From Alphaproteobacteria bacterium (lineage in GTDB: Bacteria > Pseudomonadota > Alphaproteobacteria > Micropepsales > Micropepsaceae), in assembly GCA_947467345.1 (NCBI GenBank), contig CANIHD010000015.1, positions 1-64,000 on the forward strand: a DNA stretch of 64,000 bases, read 5' to 3'. The position numbers and the translations under genes were made by a program. Shown here in pieces: positions 18,889-29,492 of this stretch. The notes beneath the pieces were generated by a model. That model was not told where the DNA came from. It saw only the letters and a program-made list of their open reading frames with translations, and made no database searches. Position 1 is the stretch's first letter. Each line of letters opens with the position of its first letter.

Positions 18889-20174
18889 GCCCGGCGTCCC
18901 TCAAGGTAAGAGCGCGCCAGAATTTTGCCTTCTTCCACCGCCGGCTGATCGAACGGATCAATCGCCATAATGCTTCCCGTGACCATGGTCTCGAGCATGA
19001 AATGCATGAACAGCGCACCGATGGCGCGCTCATCCACTTTCGGAAGATGGATCACGCGCACGGGACGACCGCGGCGCGCGAGCGTTTCGACAGTGGCGCG
19101 CGCTTCGGCGTCAACGAGATCACCCATGTGCCATGCACCGAGATAGGCCGCGCCTAAATCTTTGGCGGCGTCGGCGGAAATCAAGGGACCTCTTCCCACT
19201 GTGTCCGCCGTGACCACTGTAAACAACGAGTTTCCGGGGCCGTCGAGAAATAATTGCAGCTGGCTGTGCTGATCCACCGGACCAAGCGCAGCGATAGGCG
19301 TACTGCCCTGTCCGCCTTTGCCAAGGCTCTCGGCCCAAAGTTGGCGCCACCAACCACCGAATGTTTTCAGCCGGTCGCAATAGGGCCAAAGAATAGTCTC
19401 GCGCAACTGTCCGGCGCGGGCGAGCGCCATATGGAGCGCGGCGCCGACGACTGGACTGGCATCGCCGAGCGTGCCGTTCCGGCAACCGCCAAGAACGTCG
19501 CATGCACCCGCGCGGACGGCGCCAGCGTCTAGCCCCATCAGAAGCGCTGGCAACATGCCGACAAGACTGAGCACCGAATAGCGGCCGCCAATGCCGAGCG
19601 GATGATCGAGCACCGGGCAACCAATTTCTTCAGCAAAGCGCCGCAAAGGGCTGGGCTTCGGTTCGGTGACCACTGCGAAATGGTGCTTCAGATATTTCTC
19701 GCCGCCGGCTTGGCGCAAAGCATCGGCAGCGGCGAGCACTTGCATCAGCGTCTCCGCCGTGCCGCCCGATTTGGAGATCGCTAGGAAACGCGTGGTCCTC
19801 AGATCGACGCTGCTCAACGCTTCGCCGAAGGTGAAGGGATCGGGATTGTCGAGAAAGATCACATGCGGCTGCCGCTTGGTGCCGAAGGGGAGAAGATTTT
19901 GCAGCGCCTGACCGCCGAGACTCGAACCGCCAGTGCCCAGGACATAAATAACACTCGTGTTCTGACCTAGGGTTTTGGCCACGATGGAGGCCGTAGCGAG
20001 ATCGTCTATGCGTCCAGCATTGGAAAAAAGTTCCAGGGGCTGGACGGCGTTCACATAGGCTGTGAGCGCTGTATTCGCCTCGCGCAACGCGTCGGAGTAG
20101 ACGGCGGAGGACGGGGCGCCTTCGCCCTTGAGGGCATGCGACAGCGAGACTTCAAAAGGCAGATTGTGGGCCAT
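18885..20174 (-). CDS. pgi: Glucose-6-phosphate isomerase
   Basis: A 429-residue Pgi that interconverts glucose-6-phosphate and fructose-6-phosphate; it is shorter than the 550-residue E. coli form. SIS-fold motifs are [34 protein letters not shown] and [35 protein letters not shown] and [13 protein letters not shown] are the usual catalytic and substrate segments. The start at 20174 ([10 protein letters not shown]) is taken over 20234, which would add an unrelated stretch. It is coupled to mutL downstream by a four-base overlap. Confidence 0.9.
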   Translation of the reverse strand: MAHNLPFEVSLSHALKGEGAPSSAVYSDALREANTALTAYVNAVQPLELFSNAGRIDDLATASIVAKTLGQNTSVIYVLGTGGSSLGGQALQNLLPFGTKRQPHVIFLDNPDPFTFGEALSSVDLRTTRFLAISKSGGTAETLMQVLAAADALRQAGGEKYLKHHFAVVTEPKPSPLRRFAEEIGCPVLDHPLGIGGRYSVLSLVGMLPALLMGLDAGAVRAGACDVLGGCRNGTLGDASPVVGAALHMALARAGQLRETILWPYCDRLKTFGGWWRQLWAESLGKGGQGSTPIAALGPVDQHSQLQLFLDGPGNSLFTVVTADTVGRGPLISADAAKDLGAAYLGAWHMGDLVDAEARATVETLARRGRPVRVIHLPKVDERAIGALFMHFMLETMVTGSIMAIDPFDQPAVEEGKILARSYLEGRRA

Positions 20175-20318
20175 GAATGGGAGACTCCAACGCGGGGCGA
20201 TGCGGGCGACAGACAGCGAAACTAGCGCGCCCAAACTAGTGGGGTTAGGCGCGCCGGAAAACGCAAATCCCAGACTATCTTAACTCGCCGGCTTAATGTC
20301 GCGGCTTAATCGCCCCGC

Positions 20319-21641
20319 CTATCGCGCAGGCGCGGCGGCGGCCGGTGCCGGTGTTCCGGCGATCACGATGGTGAGCTTGTTCACGTCGTAATATTTCTTC
20401 GCCATCGCGTTGACCTGCGCCAGCGTTACCGCCTCAATCATCGCATTGCGCTTGAACACGTAATCGGGGGCTAGGCCGGCACGCTGATAACCGCCCAATG
20501 CGCCCGCGATCTTGCCGTTGGAGTCGAGCCCTAAGGGGAATGACCCGGTGAGATAGGTCTTGGCATCGGCCAGTTCCTTTTCAGTGACGCCCTCATTGGC
20601 GAAGCGGGTCATCTCGGCCTTGGTCACTTCCAGCGCCGTCAGAATAGTGCCCTTTTCGCTTTCGACGGAACCGCGAACGATCGCCGCCGTGCGCATATCT
20701 TCCTGGCCGGTGCCGATGCCATAGGTGAGGCCGCGCTTCTCGCGCACCTCTTCCATAAGGCGAGAGGCAAAACCGCCGCCGCCGAAAATATAATTGGCGA
20801 CAAAGGTCGGGATGAAATCCGGCGTCAGGCGCATAGGACCCGGTAGGCCGAAAATGGCCGCCGGCTGCGGGACGTTGAGCGCAATCGTTTCGGTGCCGAG
20901 CTTCGCTATTGTCTGCGGGCGCGGAACGGCAACGACATTGCCGACCGGAAGTGGGCCGAATGTCTGCTGCAAAAGCGTGCGCAGGCGCGCTTCTGTGATG
21001 TCGCCGGCCACAGCGACTTTGGCGCCGCCGCGTACGAGATGGGCGCGCGCGAAGGCCTTGATGTCGTCGGCGGTGATGGCGTTGAGCGAGGCCTCTGTGC
21101 CGTCACCTGGGCGGCCATAGGGGTGATCGCCGAAATAGGCAGCCGACCAAGCCTTGCTCGCGATGGTGGAAGGATCTTCCTCATCTTGCTGGAGGCCCGC
21201 CAACATCTGTGCGCGCATGCGCTCGATATCGTTTTCTTCAAAGCGTGGCTGCGACAACGCAAGACCAAGAAGCCGGAAGGCTTCGTCAGCGTTCTCGGTC
21301 AAGGTCGTCATGGTGACGGTGAGGTAATCGCGCCCTGCCCCGAATCCGATACGGATGGCGCGCTTCTCCATCGCTTCCTTGAATGCGGCGCTATTCAGAT
21401 CGCCGGCGCCTTCATCGAGCAGCGACGCGGTGAGCGAGGCGAGGCCCAATTTGTCGGCTGGATCGTAAGCCGTACCGCCTTGCAGCGAGATGCTGACGGC
21501 GATCATCGGAATCGTATGTTCTTCGGAATGCCACGCCTCCACGCCTTGCGGTGCGGGCACGGTCTTCACGGTCAGCGCATACGCAAGCGACGGTGCGGTC
21601 ATAGCGAGCGCGAGAATTGCGGTTTTGAAAATGGCGTTCAT
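20319..21641 (-). CDS. M16 family peptidase-like protein, non-catalytic partner
   Basis: A 440-residue secreted protein with a signal peptide ending near SLAYA. It has the M16 fold, but the zinc motif is lost: the position of HxxEH reads KLGLASLTASLLDEGAG. A glycine-rich loop typical of M16 regulatory subunits is visible (IFGGGGFASRLMEEVREKRGLTY). It follows the catalytic M16 gene with a four-base ATGA overlap at 21638-21641, so both are probably made in equal amounts and pair in the periplasm. Such alpha/beta M16 pairs are widespread in Proteobacteria; natural substrates are unknown. Confidence 0.9.
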   Translation of the reverse strand: MNAIFKTAILALAMTAPSLAYALTVKTVPAPQGVEAWHSEEHTIPMIAVSISLQGGTAYDPADKLGLASLTASLLDEGAGDLNSAAFKEAMEKRAIRIGFGAGRDYLTVTMTTLTENADEAFRLLGLALSQPRFEENDIERMRAQMLAGLQQDEEDPSTIASKAWSAAYFGDHPYGRPGDGTEASLNAITADDIKAFARAHLVRGGAKVAVAGDITEARLRTLLQQTFGPLPVGNVVAVPRPQTIAKLGTETIALNVPQPAAIFGLPGPMRLTPDFIPTFVANYIFGGGGFASRLMEEVREKRGLTYGIGTGQEDMRTAAIVRGSVESEKGTILTALEVTKAEMTRFANEGVTEKELADAKTYLTGSFPLGLDSNGKIAGALGGYQRAGLAPDYVFKRNAMIEAVTLAQVNAMAKKYYDVNKLTIVIAGTPAPAAAAPAR

Positions 21642-22981
21642 GGCGCCTCCGGTGACACGCGACCGGTCACCGCCTCCTTCTTGATGAGATATTCGCTGGC
21701 GGAACGATGGACATCTTCCGGCGTCACCTTGGCAACGCGATTGGGCCAATCCTCGACATCGGCGATGGTCATGCCGACGATCAGCGAGGAGCCGTAATCC
21801 ATCGCAAGCGCGTATTGGCTGTCCTGCTCGTAGGTGTGCGCCGCCACCAATCGCGTGCGCGCACGCTCAAATTCCTCGGCGGCCGGCGGCGTCGCCGCCA
21901 TGGTTGCGATCACTTCATCTATCGCCGCCTCCAGCGCGTCGAAGCTGACGCCTGGGCGCGGTACGGCATAGACGCCGAACTCGGCAGCATGGCGCGCGCC
22001 GCCTTGATAATAGGCGCCGGCATTCACGGCGAGGCGCTTCTCCACCACCAAAGTGCGGTAAAGCCGGCTGGTCGGTCCGCCCCCAAGAATGGTCGAGAGC
22101 ACGTCGAGGGATTCCGGAATGCCGTCTTTGGTGTTGCCGTAAGACGGCACGCGGTAGACGCGGTTGAAGCTCGGCAATTGCACATTGGGGAGCTTAAAAT
22201 CGATGCGGGTTTCCGCGTAGCGCGGCGGCACCACGACTTTGGCGCGCGGTGCAACTTCGCGGCGGGGCAATTGCCCGTACGTCATTTCCGCAAGGCGCAA
22301 AACTTCCGCAGGCTCTACGTCACCGACCACAACCAGCACCGCGTTATTCGGCGCGTAATGGTGCTGATAAAAATCGATCGCTTCAGGACGACCGATGTTT
22401 TGAATTTCCGCGTCCCAGCCGATTACCGGGCGGCCATAAGGATGGGAGAGATGCAGCGCCGCTGACATTTGTTCGCCGGCAATGCCGTTGGGGTCGGACT
22501 CAATGCGGGTCCGGCGCTCTTCGCGCACCACTTCGCGCTCGGTGCGCACGTTCTCTTCCGACAGATTCAAATTCACGATGCGGTCGGCTTCCAGCTCCAT
22601 CACCAATTGCAGCCGGTCTTTGGCGATACGCTGAAAATAGGTGGTGAAGTCGTGCGAGGTCATGGCGTTGTCCTGGCCGCCATTGCGCGCGACGATCTTG
22701 GACAATTCACCCGGCGGGATCTTCTGCGTTCCCTTGAACATCAAATGTTCAAAGAAATGGGCGATGCCGGAGAGGCCCGGCGGATCGTCCATCCCGCCGA
22801 TGTAATACCAGACCATATGCGTCACCACGGGCGCGCGATGATCAGGCACCACCACAATCTTCATGCCGTTTTGCAGCATGAATTCGCTGGCTTTGGCGGC
22901 GTAGGATGGCGTGGAGGCAAAGGACAGAAAAGCGACGACAATCGCTGCAAGCGATCGGCCAAGAGTCTTCATTGCATCCAT
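21638..22981 (-). CDS. M16 family zinc metallopeptidase, catalytic subunit
   Basis: A 447-residue periplasmic peptidase with a signal peptide ending STPSYA. It carries the inverted zinc motif HFFEH (SGIAHFFEHLMFKGT) with the downstream glutamate in ERREVVREERR-like context (RTEREVVREERRTR). The family degrades peptides. The start at 22981 (MDAMKTLGRS) is chosen over the in-frame position 23242, which would run through the neighbouring lipoprotein gene. It is upstream of and overlaps the non-catalytic partner, and lies 25 bases after the DUF3035 gene. Confidence 0.93.
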   Translation of the reverse strand: MDAMKTLGRSLAAIVVAFLSFASTPSYAAKASEFMLQNGMKIVVVPDHRAPVVTHMVWYYIGGMDDPPGLSGIAHFFEHLMFKGTQKIPPGELSKIVARNGGQDNAMTSHDFTTYFQRIAKDRLQLVMELEADRIVNLNLSEENVRTEREVVREERRTRIESDPNGIAGEQMSAALHLSHPYGRPVIGWDAEIQNIGRPEAIDFYQHHYAPNNAVLVVVGDVEPAEVLRLAEMTYGQLPRREVAPRAKVVVPPRYAETRIDFKLPNVQLPSFNRVYRVPSYGNTKDGIPESLDVLSTILGGGPTSRLYRTLVVEKRLAVNAGAYYQGGARHAAEFGVYAVPRPGVSFDALEAAIDEVIATMAATPPAAEEFERARTRLVAAHTYEQDSQYALAMDYGSSLIVGMTIADVEDWPNRVAKVTPEDVHRSASEYLIKKEAVTGRVSPEAP

Positions 22982-23006
22982 CCTAGGAGGTCGGCCCTCG
23001 TTGTTA

Positions 23007-23492
23007 TTATTGTGCAGCCGGAGCGGGCGCCGCTGCCGGCGGCGCGCCATTCGGGTAAAGAACGCTATTGGCAAAGCCCGGCCCTTCGTCGGTCTGTCCG
23101 GTCTCGGTCGCGATCGCGCGGCGGATCGCAGGATCGGCCGTGGCACCACCCGATTTCGCGAGAAGCGTTTTTTCGCCATCACTGAAATTGGCGCCGAGCG
23201 CGGCCGCGGCGGCAGCAGTATCACTCGGGAAAAGCGCAGCACGCGCCAGGTCGGCCGGCGCGCCCTGATTGCGATCGGGGGCGCCCGGCATTGGCGGGCG
23301 CAAATTGAAATCCGGCGGAATGATCAGCGGCGCTTTGGTCATCACCGCAAATTCGTCTGGCTGCACCTTGGCCGCGCCGGTAGCTTCGCGAAAGCTTTGG
23401 CAACCGACTAGCGCGCCGGCAACGCCAACCAACGCGGCAAGCTTCAGCCCACGCAAGAGATTCGCTCGGAGATTTTCGACTCGTACTGTCAT
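23007..23492 (-). CDS. DUF3035 lipoprotein (BamF-type)
   Basis: A 161-residue lipoprotein with lipobox LVGC (GALVGCQSFREA). The family core PDEFAVMTKAPLIIPPDFNL and LRPPMPG is obvious. DUF3035 proteins are alphaproteobacterial; in Caulobacter a member was found with the BAM complex and called BamF. The C-terminus is Pro/Ala-rich. It lies between lspA and the M16 pair on the minus strand. Outer-membrane inner-leaflet location is inferred from the lipobox. Confidence 0.88.
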   Translation of the reverse strand: MTVRVENLRANLLRGLKLAALVGVAGALVGCQSFREATGAAKVQPDEFAVMTKAPLIIPPDFNLRPPMPGAPDRNQGAPADLARAALFPSDTAAAAAALGANFSDGEKTLLAKSGGATADPAIRRAIATETGQTDEGPGFANSVLYPNGAPPAAAPAPAAQ

Positions 23493-23550
23493 CCTAGTTC
23501 CGGATCACCGGCTCCCTTGAACGCGTGAACTCAACACTATGCGACTTCGG

Positions 23551-24048
23551 CTACTTCAATTCGGGCTTGGGGTCGGGCCGCAAGAACGCATCCAGCAGCA
23601 GCACCAGGACGCCGACCGTAATCGCGACGTCCGCCACGTTAAACACATACCAGTCGCGTCCCCAGGCATAAAAGTGGAAAAAATCGGCCACCGCCCCATA
23701 GATCATGCGGTCGATCACGTTACCGAGCGCACCGCCGATCAAAAGACCCACGCCAGCAGCCAAAAAACGGCGATCCAGCTGCACCAACCACCAAGTTAGG
23801 CCGGCGACCGCGGCGAGTGAAAAAACCGTTAGAATGAGCCAACCCTGAAAGGAGCCGGCCTGGAACAGGCCGTAAGAGACGCCGCGGTTCCATACCATCA
23901 CCAGCGAGAAGACCGGCAAAAGCTCGATTCGGTCGAAAGGCTGCATGGCCCGGAAGTCGAGGCCGTAAAGCAGGACATTCTTCGACACCTGATCGGCGAT
24001 CAGCGCCAAGGCCGCGAACAGCAATCCGATGCGCTGGGGCTGCTTCAT
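23551..24048 (-). CDS. lspA: Lipoprotein signal peptidase
   Basis: This 165-residue inner-membrane aspartyl protease removes lipoprotein signal peptides after lipidation. Four hydrophobic helices are present. The catalytic dyad is Asp122 ([11 protein letters not shown]) and Asp140 (FNVADVAI), preceded by the conserved [22 protein letters not shown] matches the N-terminal NxGxxFG-like motif. Its ATG overlaps the ileS stop by four bases; the ileS-lspA pair is common. Several lipoproteins in this window (phytase, BamF-like, OmpA, OppA) would be its substrates. Confidence 0.96.
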   Translation of the reverse strand: MKQPQRIGLLFAALALIADQVSKNVLLYGLDFRAMQPFDRIELLPVFSLVMVWNRGVSYGLFQAGSFQGWLILTVFSLAAVAGLTWWLVQLDRRFLAAGVGLLIGGALGNVIDRMIYGAVADFFHFYAWGRDWYVFNVADVAITVGVLVLLLDAFLRPDPKPELK

Positions 24049-26912
24049 GCCGAAACGGCCTCTTCGCAGCGTTGACAGAGATCAGGATTGGAGAGTTTAC
24101 CGACCTCGGGCAACACCATCCAGCAACGCGCGCACTTGCCGCCGCCCGCATGCGCGAACACAACTGCCGCGCCCGGCACATCGTTCAGACGGAACGCGCC
24201 TTCCGGCGCCGCGCCTTGAACCAAAGAGGCATGCGAGGTGATCGAGATTTCCGCGAGATCTAGCGTCGCGAACAAAGCGACATCGTCGGCGGACTCGACA
24301 TAGAGCGTAGGCGACGCTTCGAGGCTGGCACCGATGATCTTGTCGCGGCGCGCGATTTCAAGCGCACCGGTGACGACACGGCGAAGCGCGCGCACGCGAT
24401 TCCATTTGGCGACCAACGCGTCGTCGCGCCAATCCTCAGGCGTCGGTGGGAAGAGTTGCAGATGCACGCTCTCGTCTTTGCCGAAGCGCATGGTCCACGC
24501 CTCTTCCATGGTGAAGCAGAGGATGGGCGCTAGCCACGTCACGATGCGATTGAACAGCGCGTCGATAACCGTGCGGACAGCGCGGCGGCGCGACGTCGTT
24601 TTGGGATCGCAGTAGAGCGCGTCTTTGCGGATGTCGAAATAGAACGCCGACAAATCACTGGTGGCAAAATTGAATACCGCCGAGAACACGCGGTTGTAGT
24701 CATATTGTGCGTAACCATCGCGAACCAAAGCATCGAGTTCAGCTAGGCGTGCCAGCACGAAGCGTTCCAGCTCGGGCATTTCGGCATGCGAAATGCGTTC
24801 GCTCTCATCGAAGCCTTCGAGATTGGCCACCATGTACCGGATGGTGTTTCGAAGCCGCCGATAGGCATCGACATTGGTTTTGATGATTTCTGGACCGATG
24901 CGTAAGTCCTGGGTGAAGTCGGAACTCGCCACCCAGAGGCGCAGGATTTCCCCGCCGTTCTGATCCGCGACTTTCTGCGGTGCCACCGTGTTGCCCAACG
25001 ACTTGGCCATTTTGCGCCCCTGCTCATCGAGCACGAAGCCGTGGGTCAGAACCGCATCATACGGCGCGCGTCCACGCGTGCCGCAAGATTCCAGAAGCGA
25101 GGATTGGAACCAGCCGCGATGCTGATCAGAACCTTCGAGATAGAGATCGGCATGCGCTGCTTTCGGCCATGCAGCTTCGACCGGATTCTCAACTACAAAC
25201 GTGTGGGTACAACCGGAATCGAACCAGACATCGAGAATGTCGGTGGCGGGCTGATAATCGGCTTCCTGATATTTGTCGCCGAGAAAGCGCGCAGGATTAC
25301 CGTCGAACCAGGCATCTGCACCGTCGCGCGCAAACGCGTCGGCGATGCGCGCATTCACCTCATCATCGCGCAAAAGCTGCCCGTCTTTGCGCGACACGAA
25401 AACCGCGATGGGAACGCCCCAGGCGCGCTGACGCGACAGCACCCAATCGGGGCGGTCTTTTACCATGGCGCCGATGCGATTTTCGCCGGCGCGCGGAAAC
25501 CAGCGCGTGTTGCGGATCGCTTCAGTCGCCAGCTGGCGCAGCGTGTTCGTGCGGCCGCCCGCTTCCACATCCTTGTCCACCGCGATGAACCATTGCGGCG
25601 TGGCGCGGAAAATGACCGGCGCCTTCGAGCGCCAGGAATGCGGATATTGGTGACGCAGCGTGCCCTTAGCGAGCAGTGCTTTGCGCTCAATCAATTCCTT
25701 GATCACCGCGCCATTGGCGTCGCCGTCTTTGCCTTCCGGCGTGAGGACGCGCTTGCCCGCGAAGATCGGAACGCTCGCGAGGAATGAACCGTCTTCGCCA
25801 ACCGTGAACGGCACTTCCAAATTGAATTTGCGGCCCATCTCGAAATCGTCTTCGCCATGGCCAGGCGCCGTATGGACAAAGCCGGTGCCGGTATCAGCCG
25901 TGACGTGATCGCCGGGGAGCAGCGGCACATCGAATTCGTAACCGCCGCCGGCAAAAGGATGGCGGCAGATAAGGCCCGAAAGCTCGCTTTGTGCGACGTC
26001 GCCAACCCGCTTGAGTGTGGTCTTGGAATCCTTCGCGACGTTTCCCGACAATCCGTCGGCCACAACGATGAGCTGGCCTGAAGTGGCAAGCGAACCTTCG
26101 CTCGCTTCGGTGATTTCATAGAGGCCGTAAGCGAGCGTCGGCGAGAAAGCGATGGCGCGATTCCCCGGGATGGTCCACGGCGTCGTCGTCCAGATGACGA
26201 CGGACGCATCCTTCAAACGCTCTGCGCCACGCGCCACCGGAAATTTCACATAGATCTGCGGCGAGGATTTCTCATGATACTCGACCTCGGCTTCGGCAAG
26301 CGCGGTCTTTTCCACCGGCGACCACATGACGGGCCGTGACCCGCGATAGAGAAGTCCGTTCATGACGAATTTATGCAGCTCACGCACAATCTGCGCTTCG
26401 GCTGCGTACGCCATCGTCGTGTAGGGCTGATCCCACAAACCGATTCCACCCAGGCGCTTGAATTGCTCGCGCTGCACGCCGATCCATTTTTGCGCGAAGG
26501 CGCGGCACATCGCGCGAAGTTCGCTGACCGGCACTTCGTCTTTCGATTTGCCCTTGGCGCGGATTTCTTCTTCGATCTTCCATTCGATCGGCAGGCCGTG
26601 ACAGTCCCAGCCCGGAACGTAGGGCGCGTCCTTGCCGAGCATGCCTTGGCTGCGCACGACAAAGTCTTTGAGAATCTTGTTCAACGCCGTGCCGATATGG
26701 ATGTCGCCATTGGCGTAAGGCGGTCCGTCGTGAAGGATGAAAAGCGGCCGGCCCTTGGCGCGTTCGCGCAGGCGCTCGTACAGCTTCATCTCCTGCCAAC
26801 GCGCGAGCCATTTCGGCTCGGCCTCGGGCAAGCCTGCTTTCATGGGAAAGTCGGTCTGCGGCAGGAACAGCGTGCCGCGATAGTCGCGCTTGGAGTCAGG
26901 TTCGGTGGTCAT
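24045..26912 (-). CDS. ileS: Isoleucyl-tRNA synthetase
   Basis: A 955-residue class I synthetase. The HIGH motif is in [14 protein letters not shown] (residues 61-74) and the KMSKS loop is KMAKS ([13 protein letters not shown]). The editing (CP1) domain has [16 protein letters not shown]. The C-terminal zinc finger is CARCW ... CQRC. Length and layout are those of the eubacterial type, which is generally mupirocin-sensitive. It is followed by lspA with a four-base overlap. The 173-base gap to ribF upstream holds G/C-rich hairpins; no T-box features were seen. Confidence 0.98.
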   Translation of the reverse strand: MTTEPDSKRDYRGTLFLPQTDFPMKAGLPEAEPKWLARWQEMKLYERLRERAKGRPLFILHDGPPYANGDIHIGTALNKILKDFVVRSQGMLGKDAPYVPGWDCHGLPIEWKIEEEIRAKGKSKDEVPVSELRAMCRAFAQKWIGVQREQFKRLGGIGLWDQPYTTMAYAAEAQIVRELHKFVMNGLLYRGSRPVMWSPVEKTALAEAEVEYHEKSSPQIYVKFPVARGAERLKDASVVIWTTTPWTIPGNRAIAFSPTLAYGLYEITEASEGSLATSGQLIVVADGLSGNVAKDSKTTLKRVGDVAQSELSGLICRHPFAGGGYEFDVPLLPGDHVTADTGTGFVHTAPGHGEDDFEMGRKFNLEVPFTVGEDGSFLASVPIFAGKRVLTPEGKDGDANGAVIKELIERKALLAKGTLRHQYPHSWRSKAPVIFRATPQWFIAVDKDVEAGGRTNTLRQLATEAIRNTRWFPRAGENRIGAMVKDRPDWVLSRQRAWGVPIAVFVSRKDGQLLRDDEVNARIADAFARDGADAWFDGNPARFLGDKYQEADYQPATDILDVWFDSGCTHTFVVENPVEAAWPKAAHADLYLEGSDQHRGWFQSSLLESCGTRGRAPYDAVLTHGFVLDEQGRKMAKSLGNTVAPQKVADQNGGEILRLWVASSDFTQDLRIGPEIIKTNVDAYRRLRNTIRYMVANLEGFDESERISHAEMPELERFVLARLAELDALVRDGYAQYDYNRVFSAVFNFATSDLSAFYFDIRKDALYCDPKTTSRRRAVRTVIDALFNRIVTWLAPILCFTMEEAWTMRFGKDESVHLQLFPPTPEDWRDDALVAKWNRVRALRRVVTGALEIARRDKIIGASLEASPTLYVESADDVALFATLDLAEISITSHASLVQGAAPEGAFRLNDVPGAAVVFAHAGGGKCARCWMVLPEVGKLSNPDLCQRCEEAVSA

Positions 26913-26950
26913 GAAAAGAATCCGGGTTCGGGTAGGAGGGATAGCACGTC

Positions 26951-27060
26951 AGACCCGGCGGCGCGCGAGGCGTCCCTGAGGGACCGGCTCAAGCCGCCGG
27001 GCGACGAATTCGCTGTCCTGACCTAATGGTCACGGTCGGCCCTTCCCAAAAGCGGGCCGT
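26951..27060. other. G/C-rich inverted repeats between ribF and ileS
   Basis: CCCGGCGGC (26955-26963 region) pairs with GCCGCCGGG near 26994-27002, enclosing a smaller GTCCC-TGA-GGGAC hairpin. A second stem, CGGCCC ... GGGCCG, lies at about 27036-27060. Neither has a clean T-run on either strand. They may form leader structure for ileS or a weak terminator of ribF; this cannot be decided by eye. Confidence 0.35.
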
Positions 27061-27085
27061 TTCTAACAGCGGAAGGCTTAAGGGT

Positions 27086-28039
27086 CTACGGCGTACGCGC
27101 AGGCACCGGTCCGGCCGCCGCCAGGATTTTCCGGGCCTCGTCGCAGTCCCGGGCTAGCTGCCCCTTAAGGGCGTCGAGACCCTCGAACCGCGCCTCGGGG
27201 CGCAAATAGGCGATCAGCTCGGCACGAAGGGTCTGGCCGTAAATATCCCCTGCAAATTCAAAGAGATAGGCTTCGAACAAGGGCGTCGCTATTTCGAACA
27301 TCGGCCGGCGACCGAAATTGGCGACACCGTTATATCGGGCGCCACCGACCTCCACCCGCACGGCATAGATGCCGAAGGCGGGCAGTAGCAGGCCTTCAAG
27401 GGTCAGATTCGCGGTGGGGTAGCCGAGCGTCCGCCCGCGCTTGTCGCCATGGATGACAACGCCCTCGACGCTCCACCAATGACCAAGAAGACGGCCGGCC
27501 TCATCGGGACGGCCCTCCTTCAGCGCGGTGCGGATACGCGAAGACGAGATCTTTTCGTGGGCGTCCGCGACCAATGGCGGGTAGACGGTAACGCCGAAGC
27601 CTTCCATCTCGCCCATATAAGCGAGGACGGATGCGTCTCCGCCCCTGCCCTTGCCGAAGCGAAAATCCTCGCCGACAACGACATGTGCGACGCCGAGATC
27701 GCGCACCAGGACATCAAGCACAAAATCCTGCGCGCTCATGGCCGCAAGCGCGGCATCGAAATGGAGGACGATGAGGTAATCGGCGCCCAGGCCTTCCACA
27801 ATGCGGGCTTTGCTCGCGAAAGATGTGAGGCGCTGCGGCTCGGCCGAGGGACGAAAGAATTCCAGCGGATAGGGTTCGAATACGATGACCGCGAAGGGGC
27901 GCTTGTCTTCACGCGCACGCGCCCGGGCGGCAGCGAGAAGAGCTTTATGTCCGCGATGGACCCCGTCGAAATTGCCGAGCGCGACGACCGCCCCGCGTGC
28001 CGCTTCCGGCACATTGCGGTGGGTTTGGAGAATCTGCAT
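27086..28039 (-). CDS. ribF: Bifunctional riboflavin kinase / FAD synthetase
   Basis: A 317-residue enzyme that makes FMN and then FAD from riboflavin. The N-terminal nucleotidyltransferase domain has ALGNFDGVHRGHKALL (HxGH type) and SSSRIRTALKEG. The C-terminal kinase domain has HGDKRGRTLGYPTANL and a PxFG-like GIYAVRVEVGGARYNGVANFGRRP. Cytosolic. It lies 20 bases downstream of the MaoC gene on the same strand. Confidence 0.96.
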   Translation of the reverse strand: MQILQTHRNVPEAARGAVVALGNFDGVHRGHKALLAAARARAREDKRPFAVIVFEPYPLEFFRPSAEPQRLTSFASKARIVEGLGADYLIVLHFDAALAAMSAQDFVLDVLVRDLGVAHVVVGEDFRFGKGRGGDASVLAYMGEMEGFGVTVYPPLVADAHEKISSSRIRTALKEGRPDEAGRLLGHWWSVEGVVIHGDKRGRTLGYPTANLTLEGLLLPAFGIYAVRVEVGGARYNGVANFGRRPMFEIATPLFEAYLFEFAGDIYGQTLRAELIAYLRPEARFEGLDALKGQLARDCDEARKILAAAGPVPARTP

Positions 28040-28059
28040 CGCCTATGTCGAAAAAGCGC

Positions 28060-28494
28060 TCACGCCTTACGCGACGGAACCATCAACATCGCTTCGGCGT
28101 CGATGACGACCGTGTCGCCTACTTTGCAGACGCAATCAAAGATCACGCGGCGCTTGGCGGCGATGATTTCGCGCACCGTGCAAACGGAGATCACCGTATC
28201 GCCGATGCGGACCGGCGCCTTGAAGCGGATGGTAGCGCTCATAAAGATCGCGCCGGCGCCCGGTATCTTGGTGCCAAGAACGGTCGAGATGTAGCCGGCG
28301 CTCAAGAGACCATGCGCGATGCGGCCGCGAAATAAGGTCTTGCTCGCGTATTCCTCATCGAAATGCACCGGATTGAAGTCGCCCGTCACTTCGCCGAATT
28401 TCTGGATGTCGTCTGCTGTAACGACGCGCTCATAAGAGCCCGACATGCCTACTTCAAGCTCTTCGATCGTATAGCCTGTTGGCTGCTCGGCCAT
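28060..28494 (-). CDS. MaoC family hot-dog hydratase
   Basis: A 144-residue single hot-dog protein. The catalytic motif of R-specific enoyl-CoA hydratases is present as TGDFNPVHFDEEYA, followed by FRGRIAHGLLSAGYISTVLG. Such enzymes hydrate trans-2-enoyl-CoA to (R)-3-hydroxyacyl-CoA, feeding PHA or related pathways; the substrate here is unknown. The C-terminal VVIDAEAMLMVP is also typical. It sits between a HAD phosphatase gene and ribF. Confidence 0.88.
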   Translation of the reverse strand: MAEQPTGYTIEELEVGMSGSYERVVTADDIQKFGEVTGDFNPVHFDEEYASKTLFRGRIAHGLLSAGYISTVLGTKIPGAGAIFMSATIRFKAPVRIGDTVISVCTVREIIAAKRRVIFDCVCKVGDTVVIDAEAMLMVPSRKA

Positions 28495-28560
28495 AGGCGC
28501 TCCTCAGCGTTGGTGATGGCGACAGACCCTCTTATCGAGGCAGGGGACCGGCGGCAAGCG

Positions 28561-29436
28561 CTACCAGCGGAGTGCGTCCATGCGCGCATGCGCGCGCACG
28601 CCGTGATGCGCAAACATCTGTTTCAGGCGCTCATCTGCCTGTTGGGGCGGCAAATTGCCGATCTCAGCGGCGGCAAGACCGCCGGCAATGAAAAGCGAGT
28701 CCAAATTCATGAGGTTGGCGCCGCGTATGTCCGTCTCCAAACCGTCGCCTATGAACAGAATGCGCTCTGCCGGAGCAAATGTGCGGACGGTTGAAAGGGC
28801 GGCCTCGAAAATGGGGCGATAGGGTTTGCCGAAATAGACCACCTTGCCGCCCATCTCTTCGTAACGCCGGGCAAGAGCACCGGCGCAATAGATGATCACG
28901 CCGCCCCGCCGCACGCTCACGTCGGGGTTGGCACAAATGAACAGCAAATCCCGCGAGCGGAAGCGCTGGAGAAGCTCGGTGTAGTCGTCCGGCCCCTCGA
29001 CTTCGTCGTTGAAGAGCCCCGTGCAGAGCACCAGTTCGGCCTCGTCCGCCCCCACAGGCGAAACAGGCAGGCCTTCATAGGTCGCCTTATCGCGCTCCGG
29101 TCCTAAATTGAAAAAAGCGAGATGCCCGGTGACCGCGGCTCGCGCCGCCAGTTCGGCACGCGCGGCCTCGCCGGAGGTGACGATAGCGTCGCAGCAGGAA
29201 CGGCTGACACCGATGCGATCGAACTGAGCGCTTATGTCGCTCGCAAGCCGAGGAGCGTTGGTGAGGAGAACAACCGGTTTGCGATCCCTACGAAACCGCG
29301 TCAGTGCTTCGACGGCTGATTGAAACGGCGTGTGACCGTCATGCACCACACCCCATATGTCGCAAATGAGCGCGTCGTAATCAGCGGCGATTTCGCGGAG
29401 TCCGGAAATGGCGCGCGGCAGGATCCCCTTGGTCAT
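28561..29436 (-). CDS. HAD superfamily class IIA hydrolase (TIGR01459 type)
   Basis: A 291-residue HAD phosphatase. Motif I is DALICDIWGVVHDG, with the second Asp position replaced by Trp-Gly as in this alphaproteobacterial subfamily. Motif II is VVLLTNAPR, and motif IV is ILFIGDGLETDIRGA. The class IIA cap contains VCANPDVSV-like ICANPDVSVRRGG and the GKPYRPIFEAAL segment. Related enzymes (NagD, PGPase) hydrolyse small phosphoesters; the substrate is not known. Confidence 0.88.
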   Translation of the reverse strand: MTKGILPRAISGLREIAADYDALICDIWGVVHDGHTPFQSAVEALTRFRRDRKPVVLLTNAPRLASDISAQFDRIGVSRSCCDAIVTSGEAARAELAARAAVTGHLAFFNLGPERDKATYEGLPVSPVGADEAELVLCTGLFNDEVEGPDDYTELLQRFRSRDLLFICANPDVSVRRGGVIIYCAGALARRYEEMGGKVVYFGKPYRPIFEAALSTVRTFAPAERILFIGDGLETDIRGANLMNLDSLFIAGGLAAAEIGNLPPQQADERLKQMFAHHGVRAHARMDALRW

Positions 29437-29492
29437 GCGCGAAGGGCTCGCACAGCCCTCGGCATCACGTCAATTCCACCGACCCAACGCGC

